Under the pieces are notes generated by a model, which did no database searches, had not been told where the DNA came from, and saw only the letters and a program-made list of their open reading frames with translations. DNA of 64,000 bases, taken from contig JAKZAP010000012.1 in assembly GCA_023053575.1 (NCBI GenBank), positions 5,146,230 to 5,210,229 on the forward strand, given 5' to 3'. Numbering within the stretch: position 1 is the stretch's first letter; every line of letters begins with the position of its first letter. Made by a program: the position numbers and the translations under genes. Origin of the DNA: Branchinecta lynchi (Eukaryota; Arthropoda; Branchiopoda; Anostraca; Branchinectidae). Below are positions 31,541 to 42,539 of the stretch, piece after piece.

Positions 31541-32455
31541 GAGAACCTGTGATTGTCTCAGAATTAAACCAGGATTAATAATCGACAACATACGAAAACA
31601 AAAGAAACTACTTTCAGTTTATAAGTATTTCTTCAGCCTAAGGTGTAGCTATCTAGAAATCATGTTCGACTGTCCTTGAAATTCAGTCAGGCTGTTTCTT
31701 TATGTGCTATAAAGCTAAGACTATAGTGTAGCGCATTGAAATACTTCTACGCTGCTTGAAATGGTCTAATTTTTTACAGGTGCTAATTCAGAAAACGTGA
31801 CGTACGGCCAATAGATGCACATAATTCCAATGGTATCTACCAAGTAAAGCCCAGGATTCTGACCTGTAGTACACCTGTGCATCACAGCATTGTGTCTAGA
31901 TGTGTAGACTCACAGCTACAGCCATGTTTGCTAAACCCCGCTGACTGGTTCCACAGAGAGCTTTAGTAAATAGGTGAGTGTTTATCCTGGAAATACATTT
32001 TTCACCAACTAATTCTAGGTGATAGGTTTACTGAGACCACGAAAGTACCATTAACACTGAAAAACTGCAGATACTCTCCATTTCTTCGGATTTTTACTTG
32101 CAACTGTCTAGCCCCTCTGCTCACCACCTAGATGCGGTTCGGTGATGCCGGGATACAGAGATAATGAACCATCACTGAATAATTATCAGTTTATATACCA
32201 TACTGCGATGATTTCATCCTATTTTCAGTGTCTCATTTTATCTTTTTTCAAGTTCAAATTGGTTGCTATTTAGCACAAGGATGTTTCATGCCCCTAATCT
32301 TGGCTGGTATGGATGATTACCTACAAATGAAAGGGTAGAAACCAGATTTCAAGGAAGAGTTGAAGGATAGATTAGGACTAGGTTTATCCAGGTTTGACAC
32401 AGACTTTACAGTGATTTATATGCTGCTCTGCTGCTTTTGGCTGCAAGTATCGTGA
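31540..32455. other. Gene-free stretch
   Basis: No ORF, domain or repeat that I can support. Confidence 0.4.
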
Positions 32456-32457
32456 AT

Positions 32458-32580
32458 TTGAACAAAACCAAAGGTTTCGACTGGATCCCAAAATTTCATA
32501 TTTGATCCAGACAACTGGATCTTCTAGATATGTGGTCTTCGCCAGACTCCTTGTAAATTTGTACTATTGAATGTTTACTT
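32458..32580 (+). repeat. Family A left-module fragment
   Basis: Carries AAACCAAAGGTTTCGACTGG, ATCCAGACAACTGG and TCGCCAGACTCC. Core units do not follow. Confidence 0.8.
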
Positions 32581-32605
32581 GTTGCTGAGATTCTTACACT
32601 GATAA

Positions 32606-32745
32606 ATATACACCATGGTCACTGATGCCACTGTAACTGATATCATTGTAGGTGGTACCGTGATGACTGATACCTTGGTAACTGACACGATTGTAACTGA
32701 TACATTGGTAACTCATACCAGTGTAACTGATACCATGGTTGCCGA
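32606..32745 (+). repeat. 18-bp minisatellite
   Basis: Eight or so imperfect units of the type TGATACCATGGTAACTGA are head to tail, with substitutions that keep the ACTGAT(A/G) word. Confidence 0.8.
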
Positions 32746-33014
32746 ATTGCACTTTTACTCTGCGACAGACTGCCTATCTGCCTAGTGCCTACCGCCATGT
32801 AAACCCAGAGCGCTAGGTGTAAGATATGACGTCATCGACGCAGAGCTTTCGCTTTTATGGATAAAGGGCAGGGTAGAGACTCGAAAATCGGTCAACAAAT
32901 TTTTATTAAACTGTTACCAGATCCTTGCCGGATGCATTCTGACTTTTCGAACCAGCAAATGCCGTCTGGCAGATTAGTAGACTGATCGCATGCACATTTT
33001 TGTTTATCATTAGT

Positions 33015-33915
33015 ATGATCAAAAGTTGCAACAGTATATCTCCTCAATATGTATCGCTTAGTTTAAAACTTCATGCTAAATTCCCAGATTCAGCGCGAAC
33101 TACATATCCGGCGTGAAAATAATTTTCATATTCAGAAATCAGCATGTGCTCCTACCCCTGAATCAAACATCTAATCAACTTCAGATACAACTCTTACTTT
33201 TCCCAAAATATCCGCTTTTTGCCTGATTCCAAGTAAACTCCTTGTCCAGCGAAACTATTTTCATATTTGGATTCAGCATGTATCCTCACCTCTGAATCAA
33301 CTCGCTTGAAACATATTTTTTGTCCTCCCTTAATTTGAAACCCCTGCCCCACCCATAAATATAGCACTACAGAGCCCACCTTCGAACTATACTTTGACCC
33401 AAAGAGTCATCGTGTCAAATTTTAACAAAATATCTCAACCCTTTCCAGAGTTATCATGCTAACTCTAGGTTCACACAGAGACGAATATTCGCCAACTACA
33501 CCGAAAACTCGTCGATTCTGGCGAGACCAAAGCTTTCGCGCGATTTTACCACAGAAACGCAGCGAATTTTTGCCTCATCGCACAAGTTGAAAAAATCCAA
33601 CTTCAGCTACAATTTCGCCGGCTTTCAAGATGGACAGACAAATTGAAAAATTATTTTAGCAGTGAGATGTCAGCCTATTACATATGCGAAGGGAGAGAAA
33701 AAGCACAAACAGAGACACTTAATTTTGAAAGCTTGTTTTGTCGCAAAAAGAGTTTGCAGTCCCCGTCTGAGACATTTCTGTGTGAACCCTAGAGCGATTT
33801 TGTATCCACTACAGGGCTACGACGATTTTGTGGTTCGTAAATGCGACGGCTGTGTGAACGTAAAGTAACAGACGGACAATTTTTGCGATGCGATTACGTT
33901 TCGGGATCCTAAACT
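33015..33915 (+). repeat. Family A copy split by a MITE
   Basis: Core units (33060-33300) and the right module (CCCTTAATTTGAAACCCC, TTTAACAAAATATCTCAACC) stop at GTTATCATGC near 33460. The right module resumes at 33866 with CAGACGGACAATTTTTGCGA and ends at CGGGATCC near 33913. The interrupting 403 bp are annotated separately. Confidence 0.85.
33463..33865. mobile_element. MITE with TAA target duplication (PIF/Harbinger-like)
   Basis: The terminal inverted repeats are CTCTAGGTTCACAC at the left and, reverse-complemented, CTTTACGTTCACAC at the right (12 of 14). The flanking trinucleotide TAA is duplicated (33460-33462 and 33866-33868). A 3-bp T-A-rich duplication is characteristic of PIF/Harbinger-type elements. 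A second inverted copy of the left end lies inside at about 33774-33797, suggesting a nested or rearranged derivative. No transposase is encoded. Confidence 0.75.
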
Positions 33916-34315
33916 CAGTTCGTCTGTATAATTGCAAACTTCAGCCACCCTGAAGAGCCCCTTTAACCAAATGGTGATGGTGTTGACAAGCATGAAACAA
34001 ACGCTCTGAGGACAAGAAAACGAACAGGCATACACAACTTTCTGTCTGTGGAATTGTGACTTAGATAGACTCGTCATATGTTTTTTTTTCTTTCTTGGCA
34101 AAAACTACATTGGCATCACGAGTTTTTCCAGCTTCAGCACTCCCAGGGAAAAGGAATAGTTTTGACATTTTGTATTGATTAAAAGGTCAAAAATTTTCGA
34201 ATGATTGTGAATTACACAAGTTTATTTTTATATAGCCTACTCTGAAAAAACTTTGTCTGTGATAATTGAAGTTACTGTGTAGAGCTCATTGTTTCATCTA
34301 CACCATAGAAGCAAC

Positions 34316-35265
34316 ATACAACAAGACCAAAGGTTTCGATGGGATCCCAAAAATTCAATATTTGATCCAGACAATTGGGTCTTCTCTTCGCTAGACTCCT
34401 TGAACATTTTTACTATTAAAAGTCAGAAACAGGTTAAGGCCAAAAAGCTGATCATCTGAGAAAACCAAGTTCAGATATGTATTCAGCATGTTTGTGTTTA
34501 CCCCTGTAAGTCATATCTGTTTTGACAAAAACTTCCTGCCTTACTTCTGCCAATTTCCCGGTTTCGGCCGAATTCCGGAACCGCCTGTCCGGCAAAAAAA
34601 AAAGCTAAAAAACGAACTCAGCTTATCTTCTTTCTACTATATCGAACATCTAATCAACTTCAAATTAAAATTTAACTTATAACAAATTTTCCGGTTCCAG
34701 CCGGATTCCGGGCGAACTGTATGTCCGGGTAAAAAACGATTGTCATACACGGATTCAGCATCTCTTCTTACCCCTAAATCGGATGTCTAATCAACTACAG
34801 ATATTTGTAACAATTTTTCCGGTTTTGGCCGGATTTCGGACCAAATACTTGCCCGGCGAGAAAATGGTTTTCACCATCGTGTTCGGCATGTCTTCCTACC
34901 CCTAAACCCAGCATCTAATCAACTTCAAATTAAAATTTAACTTATAACAAATTTTCCGGTTCCAGCCGGATTCCGGGCGAACTGTATGTCCGGGTAAAAA
35001 ATGATTGTCATACACGGATTAAGCATCTCTTCTTACCCCTAAATCGGATATCTAATCAACTACAAATACTTTTAACAATTTTCCGGTTTTGGCCGGATTC
35101 CGAGCGAACTAATTGCCCGGCGAGAAAATGGTTTTCACCATCGTGTTCAGCACCCTTAAACCGAACATCTAATTAACTTCAAATAAAACGTTTACTTTTA
35201 ACAGACTTTCCGGTTTGTGCCGGATTCCGGGCTAACTACTTGTCCGGCGAATCGTGTTCACCCTG
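34316..35265 (+). repeat. Family A copy with dimeric higher-order array
   Basis: The left module starts at about 34321 (ACAAGACCAAAGGTTTCGAT). The array then shows a two-unit block repeated with a period of about 262 bp: CTTATAACAAATTTTCCGG occurs at about 34676 and 34938. The copy ends at CTTGTCCGGCGAATCGTG without a right module. Confidence 0.85.
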
Positions 35266-35524
35266 TTACTCTCTTTTATTTGTAGGAGAACATGAGCCAA
35301 TTGGGTTGGCCTTGTTCTAACGTCAACTCTCTTTGGTCACCGCCGTTTCTTCGTCGGTAAGCCCTTTGCTGTTTTTGTCACCTCTTTCTGGTACTAACAC
35401 GATCCGGGAAAGCGTACGCCGACAGAATTCTTGCCAGAGTTTTTGTCGCCTCCACTAATTCCGTATGGAAAGTTGTGTCCAGAATATCAGGCATTCCTAG
35501 TCTGGATTTTGAAGATATCTAGTT

Positions 35525-35750
35525 CGATTTTAAGCTTTTTTTTTTTTGCCGGACAGGTAGTTCCGGAATTCGGCCGAAACCGGGAAATTAGCAGAAGTAG
35601 GGCAGGATGTTTTCGTCGAAACAGATATGACTTATAGGGGTAAAGGAGTCTGGCGAAGACTGGATCTGGCGTAGACAAGACCCAATTGTCTGGATCAAAT
35701 ATTGAATTTTTGGGATCCCATCGAAACCTTTGGTCTTGTTTTGTTTTGCT
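35525..35750 (-). repeat. Family A left module, inverted
   Basis: Reverse copy ending at 35750 with CATCGAAACCTTTGGTCTTG. It starts in a T run followed by GCCGGACAGGTAGTTCCGG. It faces the plus-strand copy ending at 35265 across 260 bp of unrelated sequence. Confidence 0.85.
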
Positions 35751-35759
35751 GTTTATGTC

Positions 35760-36225
35760 TGTTTTCGCTTAGGTTTTATAGACCCCACTCGTTTGCTTTC
35801 GCTTTGTAGACTGTCTTCTGTTTCTCTTTTTTGCACGGAACCAAAAGTTTTGCCATCACATACATTTCTGAGTAAACTGATATAGTTTGCAACTACAGAT
35901 AACTGTATGCATCATGACTGAAGGACTAAATAATACTGATGAAAACAAACCACACGGCTGCATGAGTGCTTAAAAGAGGTGTGCATATTGGTGTGCATTT
36001 AACCCGTTAATGTGAACTGGACAATCCGAAAACTCGTTCAAACAAACAGCCACCATACCTAACTAACATTAAAACAGATTTAAAGGCGTCAATTCAACCT
36101 GAACTAGACAAGAACCTTGAAATCTACCAAATTTATGAATCAGCCGAATCTTTTACAAGTTAAAAAGAATATATTGCGAAGAATTTGGGTTTCAGTAAAG
36201 GTATTTATTTTTTCAGAGAAGAATG
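35760..36225. other. Intergenic stretch
   Basis: No gene is supported. It precedes a good acceptor-like sequence at 36213-36220. Confidence 0.4.
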
Positions 36226-36228
36226 AGC

Positions 36229-36900
36229 TCAGAAAATTTGGGTTTTGTTGAAGAGACAAAGCCGATGGGAATATTTAGCGACTGCGACGAATTTGTCGAA
36301 GAAACACCACCGGGAGTAGAACTCGTGGAAATGAAGACAAGCGAGAAAAGAGAAAGATGAGAGACAGAAGAGAATCACCAGCGCAAGAAGGTTTTCCTGA
36401 AAGAAAGTCAGGACAATTTTGATCCGCTAGCATTGCCAGAACATCGGAAAGAAGATGAGACGGACTGGGACTAAGTGTGTTCATAGCCAGACGCTCAAAA
36501 CTTAGACCTCTTTAGAGCTTGGATGAGATATCTACAGTGCAACTGAAAGGGACCTACGGAAAGTGATGATGAATTTGCACCGTGCCATACTTAACTGAAA
36601 ACGGTAATTTTGAGTCTCAAAAAGTGTGAATCGGGGGGAGTTAGAAGTGGAAGAATTGAAAATTGAAATTGTAAAGCTGACAGAGGTAGTTGCCGACCTA
36701 AAGGTTGACAGTGCAGAGTCCGGGAGCTTTCAGTGAAAGACGAGGCCATTCGTCTAACAATCAATGCAGCAGAACTGGAAATAGGAAATGACCGTCTACA
36801 AGGTGAAATAATCCGGGTACACACTAAACTAAGGAATGCCAAAGAAAGGCTTCAAAAACATGTAAATAATTCCCTTTTTTTTAAGTACGATTTGAAATAA
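36229..36900 (+). pseudogene. Candidate coiled-coil protein gene fragment
   Basis: A T-rich tract ending TTTTTTCAG precedes ATGAGCTCAGAAAAT (36223 onward). The frame gives an acidic N-terminus (SSENLGFVEETKPMGIFSDC, then VEETPPGVELVEMKTSEKRE) and stops. A shifted frame continues ENHQRKKVFLKESQDNFDPL to a stop at about 36474. Downstream at 36640-36865, VEELKIEIVKLTEVVADLKV and, in another frame, AIRLTINAAELEIGNDRLQG with KLRNAKERLQKHV form heptad-patterned helices. The layout (acidic start, coiled coil) looks like a real protein with two to three indels. Family unknown. Confidence 0.4.
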
Positions 36901-36904
36901 ATTT

Positions 36905-38620
36905 AGGCCTCTTCACGTTCATCTTTCAGGAATCGTTATTTGCTGCAATGGTTTCGACAACTGCTCCAACTCGGCACCAGGTCACAAGACCTTTTCAGAC
37001 TGTTCTAATTGCATTGCCTTTCCAACCATAATTTTTCATTGAACAAAAGTACGTATGGCTTTTCCCTTCCCATTATCACTGTTCGAAGTTAGTAAAGTAT
37101 TCGCGTCAATAAATACAAATTGCATTCTATCTCCTTTAACGCGCACTGTATCTCATATAAATCTTAAAAAACAATAGTATAAGTTCTGAGCTGCTGGACG
37201 TAACCTGCCGAGACCAAGTCTAGCGTCCTCTATCTGATCGTTCCTCTAGGAACGATCAGATTGGATCAGATTAGGAACGGCAGGAAACCTTCGATCGTTC
37301 TATCTAAAGTATATTTACGAAGCAATTATGTTTCGCACTGCCTTATTTTACTGCCTTATTTATCTTATTTTCCGTTCACTGATTGGATCACTCATTGCAT
37401 CTCTTTTGTAAAGCAAGGAGCCGAGTATATAACTGATACGTGACTTATACGTCATAAGTTCTCTCGATTGTTGTGATAACGGACACGACTGCACCAGTAG
37501 GGGAAAGAGGAAACCCTTCCTAGTAGAATATAGAAAAGGTGTATTATAAGGTATCTTCACTCACAAGGTTCTGCAAAAGTGACGTCGTTTGTCACTACAA
37601 AGGTGTCAAATTGGTTGACACATACCGATCCGACTTCGGCTGGACGGTTATGGGGGAGGGTAAGTCGGTCCGTGTATTCTTGTGTTGCGCCTGAGTGTGT
37701 GAATTTGAATGAAATTCGACCTTAATTAAGTGTACCCTAGGTTTCGAAAATAGTTAATGTTTGAGCCTAAGACACCAACAGATCACATTGAGTGCTTTTC
37801 TAAGACCTGACAGTCAGAACGAAGATTTGATTTTTTTAAATAAGGACTATATAACGGTTGTACCTGGGATGTTACAGCAAATGTGTACCGGTAAAAAAAA
37901 GTAACGAAAATGCATACATATAGAGTTCAGTTTGCTTAACCTGAAACAGCCCTTATGTTAAAGTTTAGCTTCTCACTTATATTTAGCTTGTTGCACAGGA
38001 TTTTTCTTTTAAGAGCGATAAGAGCATCTGTTTATAACACATGAGCATTGCTCAGAGCATTCCTCTGAGCATTCCTGAGCATTGTCGGCATGGGTGAGAT
38101 CCTAACTGCAGCCTCCTCACCAAGAAGGGGAAGAACAGAAGCTCTTTGGTTTAGATTCCACCATGTCCAAAGCACTAGATATCGCTGCATGGTTCTTACT
38201 CTAGCGTTGTTATTCACTTGTCAAATAAATATGAGCTAATTTGCCGTTACGAGGGCAACGGTTCAAACGATTAATGACTTTCTTAGTTTGATCATGCATG
38301 GATCAGTTCTCACACGCCAGCAATTCAATATATCTATTCCATTCGTTACTTTAAAGTACACCTGAATGAATGAGTACCAAGTATCGTCCCTATCTGTATG
38401 AAAACCTGCAGAAAACCCAATCCAAATACGAAGTGTTTCCAAGCTATGATTTTTCTCCGTTTTGCATCTGTCCTTATTTCTTCTCCAATCAACCCTTCTT
38501 CTGGGATATTTTTCAACCAGTTAAGCCCAAACGTATATCTACAAGAAATTCCTATTTTGCCGTTTCCTAGTTGATTCCGTCTGCAACATTCTTAATTCAA
38601 TATTCTTCTGTTGATCCGGC
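36905..38620. other. Gene-free stretch
   Basis: It contains the perfect hairpin at 37234-37259 but no supported gene. Frames of 60-66 codons look random. Confidence 0.4.
37234..37259. repeat. Perfect 11-bp inverted repeat
   Basis: CTGATCGTTCC, four bases, then GGAACGATCAG. The flank repeats GATCAGATT and GGAACG. A stable hairpin is possible; no function is indicated. Confidence 0.8.
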
Positions 38621-38628
38621 CAGCGCTG

Positions 38629-38767
38629 TTTAGAAAACATCACGCTCAGGAGCGTGTATACCGGCTGTTTAGCTTAAACCCATAGGTCTTGCTTATTTTG
38701 CCGTTTCCTATTTAGGAAACATCACGCTCAGGAGCGTCATGATTGTTTAGCTTAAACCCATAGGTCT
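38629..38767 (+). repeat. Two-copy repeat with internal hairpin
   Basis: Units at 38629-38689 and 38711-38767 share AAACATCACGCTCAGGAGCG and GTTTAGCTTAAACCCATAGG. Each contains the inverted word ACGCTC-AG-GAGCGT. A TTTTGCCGTTTCCTA word precedes each unit (38554 and 38697). Confidence 0.85.
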
Positions 38768-38769
38768 AT

Positions 38770-39860
38770 TTTTGCATTCATCGATTAATTTTGTTTAACG
38801 AGTACCAAAATATGATAACCAATCTTACAAACCAGCTGGGTGGAGTTATTAAATATTCGTTGAGCACAAGTTGACTTAAAAACATATTTTCATGACATAC
38901 ATCAAAGGATCGTGTTCATAATCAGGATTTCAGAAGACTGGATGTGAGGCCGAAATGTATCTAGGAAAAAAATTTTGTCTTAGGATATTTTAGTGATTGT
39001 CTACAAATATTTAACTTCCAAAGTGTTCAAATTTCCTTTTTCTTAAGGTTGAAGATGGTACTTGTGAGAAGCGTGTGCCCTCACTGCCCAGTAGTAGTGG
39101 CCCCGTCGGTGATTGGGAGGGGGCACTGTCCCTCTCGCAGGAAGCAAACCTATATAGTGTTGATGTGGGGGCAGTGCCCCGTCTGCAACTGCGACTGCCA
39201 GTAGACCCAGGAAAATTGGATGCATGTCAATGGTTTTGTTGTCTGCTGGATTTGTGAATTTCTGTCGCAGCGAATTTTAAAAATGTTCAAAGTGTAATGA
39301 AATTTAGTTGGTTGTGTAATAAAACATTTGAATCATGGTTGATTAGTTTACACATAATCCAGTTTTACGTTTACACTGTACAATTTTCCTCTACTCCCGA
39401 TATTTCGCCTTGATTCCCAGTTGACGATGACTTAACCGGAAAATGGACGGTTCTACAGATCATTTTATGTTCCGTTCCGGTTGTTCGTAAATAATTTAAT
39501 TCTGAAGAGAATCCAAGACATCACCTCGAAGAGTGAACGCTATCGAACCGCCCGGCCCTACAGCTTATATTCTTTCCTGCTTAAAGGACATCAGTTGCAT
39601 TTTGCCGTTTTCACACCCCAGGTGATGACTAACCTGATACACTGATCTCCGAAATCTGCCTCCTTAAACAATCCTTGTGAATACATCAATTCGAATTTTG
39701 GCCTTTTCAGCGTCGTCCGCTATTTCGCACGGTTATTTTTTGTTTCAGCTCTCTGCAAGTGGGCGTTGCCAAATCTATATGTCACGTAGAAGGAGAACAA
39801 GTCTAACTCCAAACTCTTTTGTAACTTACTGCTTGTTCATTTGATTTTTTTTCTTGTAAA
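38770..39860. other. Intergenic stretch
   Basis: No gene is supported; the overlapping 60-codon frames at 39043-39257 show no domain. Confidence 0.4.
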
Positions 39861-39866
39861 AAAAAG

Positions 39867-40097
39867 ATGTCAGAACCAGAGTCTGAGGAGACTACTGATT
39901 ATGCCTCAGCTAGTGAGCAGGAATCTTCAAGCTGTCAGGAGGAGCAGCCTAACCCCTTATTGCTGGATATACCTGTAGAGGGATACTTGTACCAGCCTTT
40001 GCTTCTCCCTGAACTCATTATGAATAGGTCAAAACCTGCAGCAGCACCACCACCACCAAGGCCGCCAAGGAAGGATGGAGATGACGCCTCAGCTTGG
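39867..40097 (+). CDS. N-terminal exon of a P2X7-C-terminal-domain-like protein
   Basis: Starting at an ATG, the frame encodes an acidic Ser/Glu-rich region (SEPESEETTDYASASEQESS), then DIPVEGYLYQPLLLPELI and a Pro-rich segment (AAAPPPPRPPRKDGDDASAW). An acidic start followed by a 'Y-L/R-F/Y-x-P' motif is typical of invertebrate and fish proteins that carry the cysteine-rich domain first known from the P2X7 receptor C-terminus. A possible donor (CTTG|GTACAT) follows at about 40097. The cysteine-rich part is not found downstream, so the gene is incomplete here or the exon is an isolated fragment. Confidence 0.4.
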
Positions 40098-40159
40098 TAC
40101 ATAATATGCATATACTTGAATTATAAAAAAATAAAATTGAAATGTGAAGTATTTTGAAG

Positions 40160-41940
40160 TAGAGCCAAATCTAATAATGAAAATAATAAGCTGCTTTTTT
40201 GGCAGAGTTTTTGCATTGTTTATTTTAGAATGGTTTTTGTCTTTTTTTTTTTGTCCTAGTAAGAACCAGAGCTCTTACTAGGAATTGTCTGTTCACAATA
40301 AACTTGCCATGTCTAGTCAGCAATTTTATAGTTGTCACTCGCTGACTCTGTCTGCTCTGAAACGTGAATGAAGGCTGGAATCGAAGAAATTGAGTATTTA
40401 AAAATGTGAAACATGTTGTTAAACTGGGACGTTCCCCAAGAATTTTCTTCCATTCTCTTTCCCTTCTTCTGGAATCTTTCATTTCTTCCCTAATTTCATT
40501 CTTCTTTTATTTTTCTTCAAGTCTTTCTGATTGATCAGAGGAACAGCTGTTTTCCCTCAATTCGTGTAATACCTTGCATCATACACCAGATCCTGTCTCC
40601 CTTTCTTCATGAAGAATAAGGTGGCGTTCCAGCGATGTAATATTAGTTACGATTGTTACTATTCTTGTTATTATTGCCGTTCAGAGCACGGCATAATAAG
40701 TGAACTGGCTCCTCCCACTTATTTTTTTTCTTTACATGTTTGTCACGATTGTTGATCTAGAGTCCCCTCTCTTGATCTAGAGTCCTCACACCAAGCTTCT
40801 CTCATTCCCTTCGAGAGTTATCTGGCTGACAGACGGACAGAGAACTTTTTGGGATCTCAAACGTATGTGGGGGATACATATGACGTAAAGGTTTTCAAGA
40901 TTTTTGTGGTTTTGCTTTCGAAGGAATTTCTAGCTTTCTAGTGCGCATCTTGGCAACAAAGTAAAACAAACTTTTGACTTAACCCCGACTCTGTGCGGAA
41001 TTACCGCCGGGCGTCACGCTGAAATTGAAACAGGTAAAACGAGTACAGAAACGGCAGTGTGCCGATCGCCGACGGCGGCGATTTGAATGTGGCAAAGGCG
41101 TTTGCGCAACATTCTTGATACCTTCTTGTGCTTTTGTGTAAGGACGAAACTATTACACACAGTTCTGCCAAAATTACTTCACCATTTTATTTAATTTTTT
41201 GGAGCTAAAATAAGTGACGAAAGACCGGATTTGAGGTGCTGAAGTGCGGGAAACGCCGATCAGTCGTCTACTTTGACAAAACGATTCAGTTTCATGGTTC
41301 CAAACGGCGCATGATCATTCTTGAATCGAATCCGACCGTAACAAAACTTAAATCATTACCGTAGGTTATAGTTTACAAATCAGCGGTGGCAAAATTAAAT
41401 GATATATAAGCTGATCCGATAACACGATGATTAGATTAGATAGTTGGTGGAGAACATCAAAAAGTTTGATTGCTAAAATTGGGAAACGGAAACTGTAAGA
41501 ACGTAAACTAAAATTTGTGAGGATTCGTAAGATCGAGGGTTTGGAATTCGATTCCGAATCCAGCCTGACAAGCAGAAGATTCGAATCCGGCCAAAAGGAC
41601 GTAATATTGATTCGAATCCGAATCCGGATTCGCCCATCTCTGCTGGAAACAGCGCATATACATACGACCTTTGCGCCGAAGGACCCAGAAGAACCGAGTT
41701 TCAAATGCTATATTTGGAACCCGCTAATGACCTATTACTAATCTTCCCACTTGCCGCAAACTGACATGGGAAAAGGATTAAAACAGTCAAGGCCGTTGTT
41801 GATTTGATAAAAGTGAAGACAAATTTTGTATTAGTACTAGCAAAAGCAGGGATTACATCCCCACACAAATTATCCCGTGATAAAAGTTACGGAAGACAGG
41901 TTGCTTGTATCCGTTTAAAGTTGTCTTACCTTTCAGAATC
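40160..41940. other. Intergenic stretch
   Basis: It includes a family A right-module fragment at about 40770-40865 (CTCACACCAAGCTTCTCTCA, GACAGACGGACAGAGAAC) and a cluster of GATTCGAATCCGAATCC words near 41545-41635. No gene is supported. Confidence 0.45.
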
Positions 41941-41989
41941 TCGACCTTTTAAAGGACGAACTCGATGTTCTCATACCCAGACAGGTTTA

Positions 41990-42530
41990 CCGTCAGGGGT
42001 TCCCCAGTAACCACCGAGACGTCATTGGCGCTGGACGTGAAGGTGAACGACTCCAAAGGCAAAAATGTACCGTCGCAGTTTTATCTTTATCTCTGTGTGG
42101 ATGTCGAGCTCCATTGGGGCCACTGTTGACCCACAGTTCGTACATCGGTCGACATTAGGGGGATTGACACAGCCGTTGATATGGTAGCGCTGTGTTACTG
42201 ATTGCTTCCAGGCGCCCTCCATACGGAGGATTTTGTGGCTGTCCCCCTGAAGCCCTTCCATCGCCTGATGGCCTGATGTTTTCCAGCCAGAAGTACAGAA
42301 AGCTTGTTATGATTGATGAGGTTGTGCGAAGACTTCTTCGAAGTGGTCGTTGGGATCCTCTCTATTATAAAGCATGTCGTCATCTGGGACGAAATGAGGG
42401 AATGATTTATCATGGTCTTCTGGTATAATAAAAGGTTCCCTTCGATCGACGAGGAGGGAGTCGTCGAGGGATTCGTCTAGGTCCGAATCTTGTCTGAAAT
42501 GAAAACCGATGGCGCTAGTGCCCTGCACTA
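41990..42530 (-). pseudogene. Hypothetical minus-strand gene fragment with Cys motif
   Basis: After TTTTCATTTCAG near 42496, the frame encodes an acidic exon (DSDLDESLDDSLLVDRREPF, then PEDHDKSFPHFVPDDDMLYN). A shifted frame gives LAGKHQAIRRWKGF, and the last gives RYHINGCVNPPNVDRCTNCG and MELDIHTEIKIK. The C...C-x2-CG pattern followed by alternating strands recalls zinc-ribbon-containing OB folds, but this is a weak resemblance. At least two frame changes are present. I do not assign a family. Confidence 0.35.
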
Positions 42531-42539
42531 AAGCGCCGA

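Noticed and set aside
29150..36225. CRISPR-like or phage-like arrays
   Set aside because: The repeats have no regular spacer structure, and the window is clearly eukaryotic.
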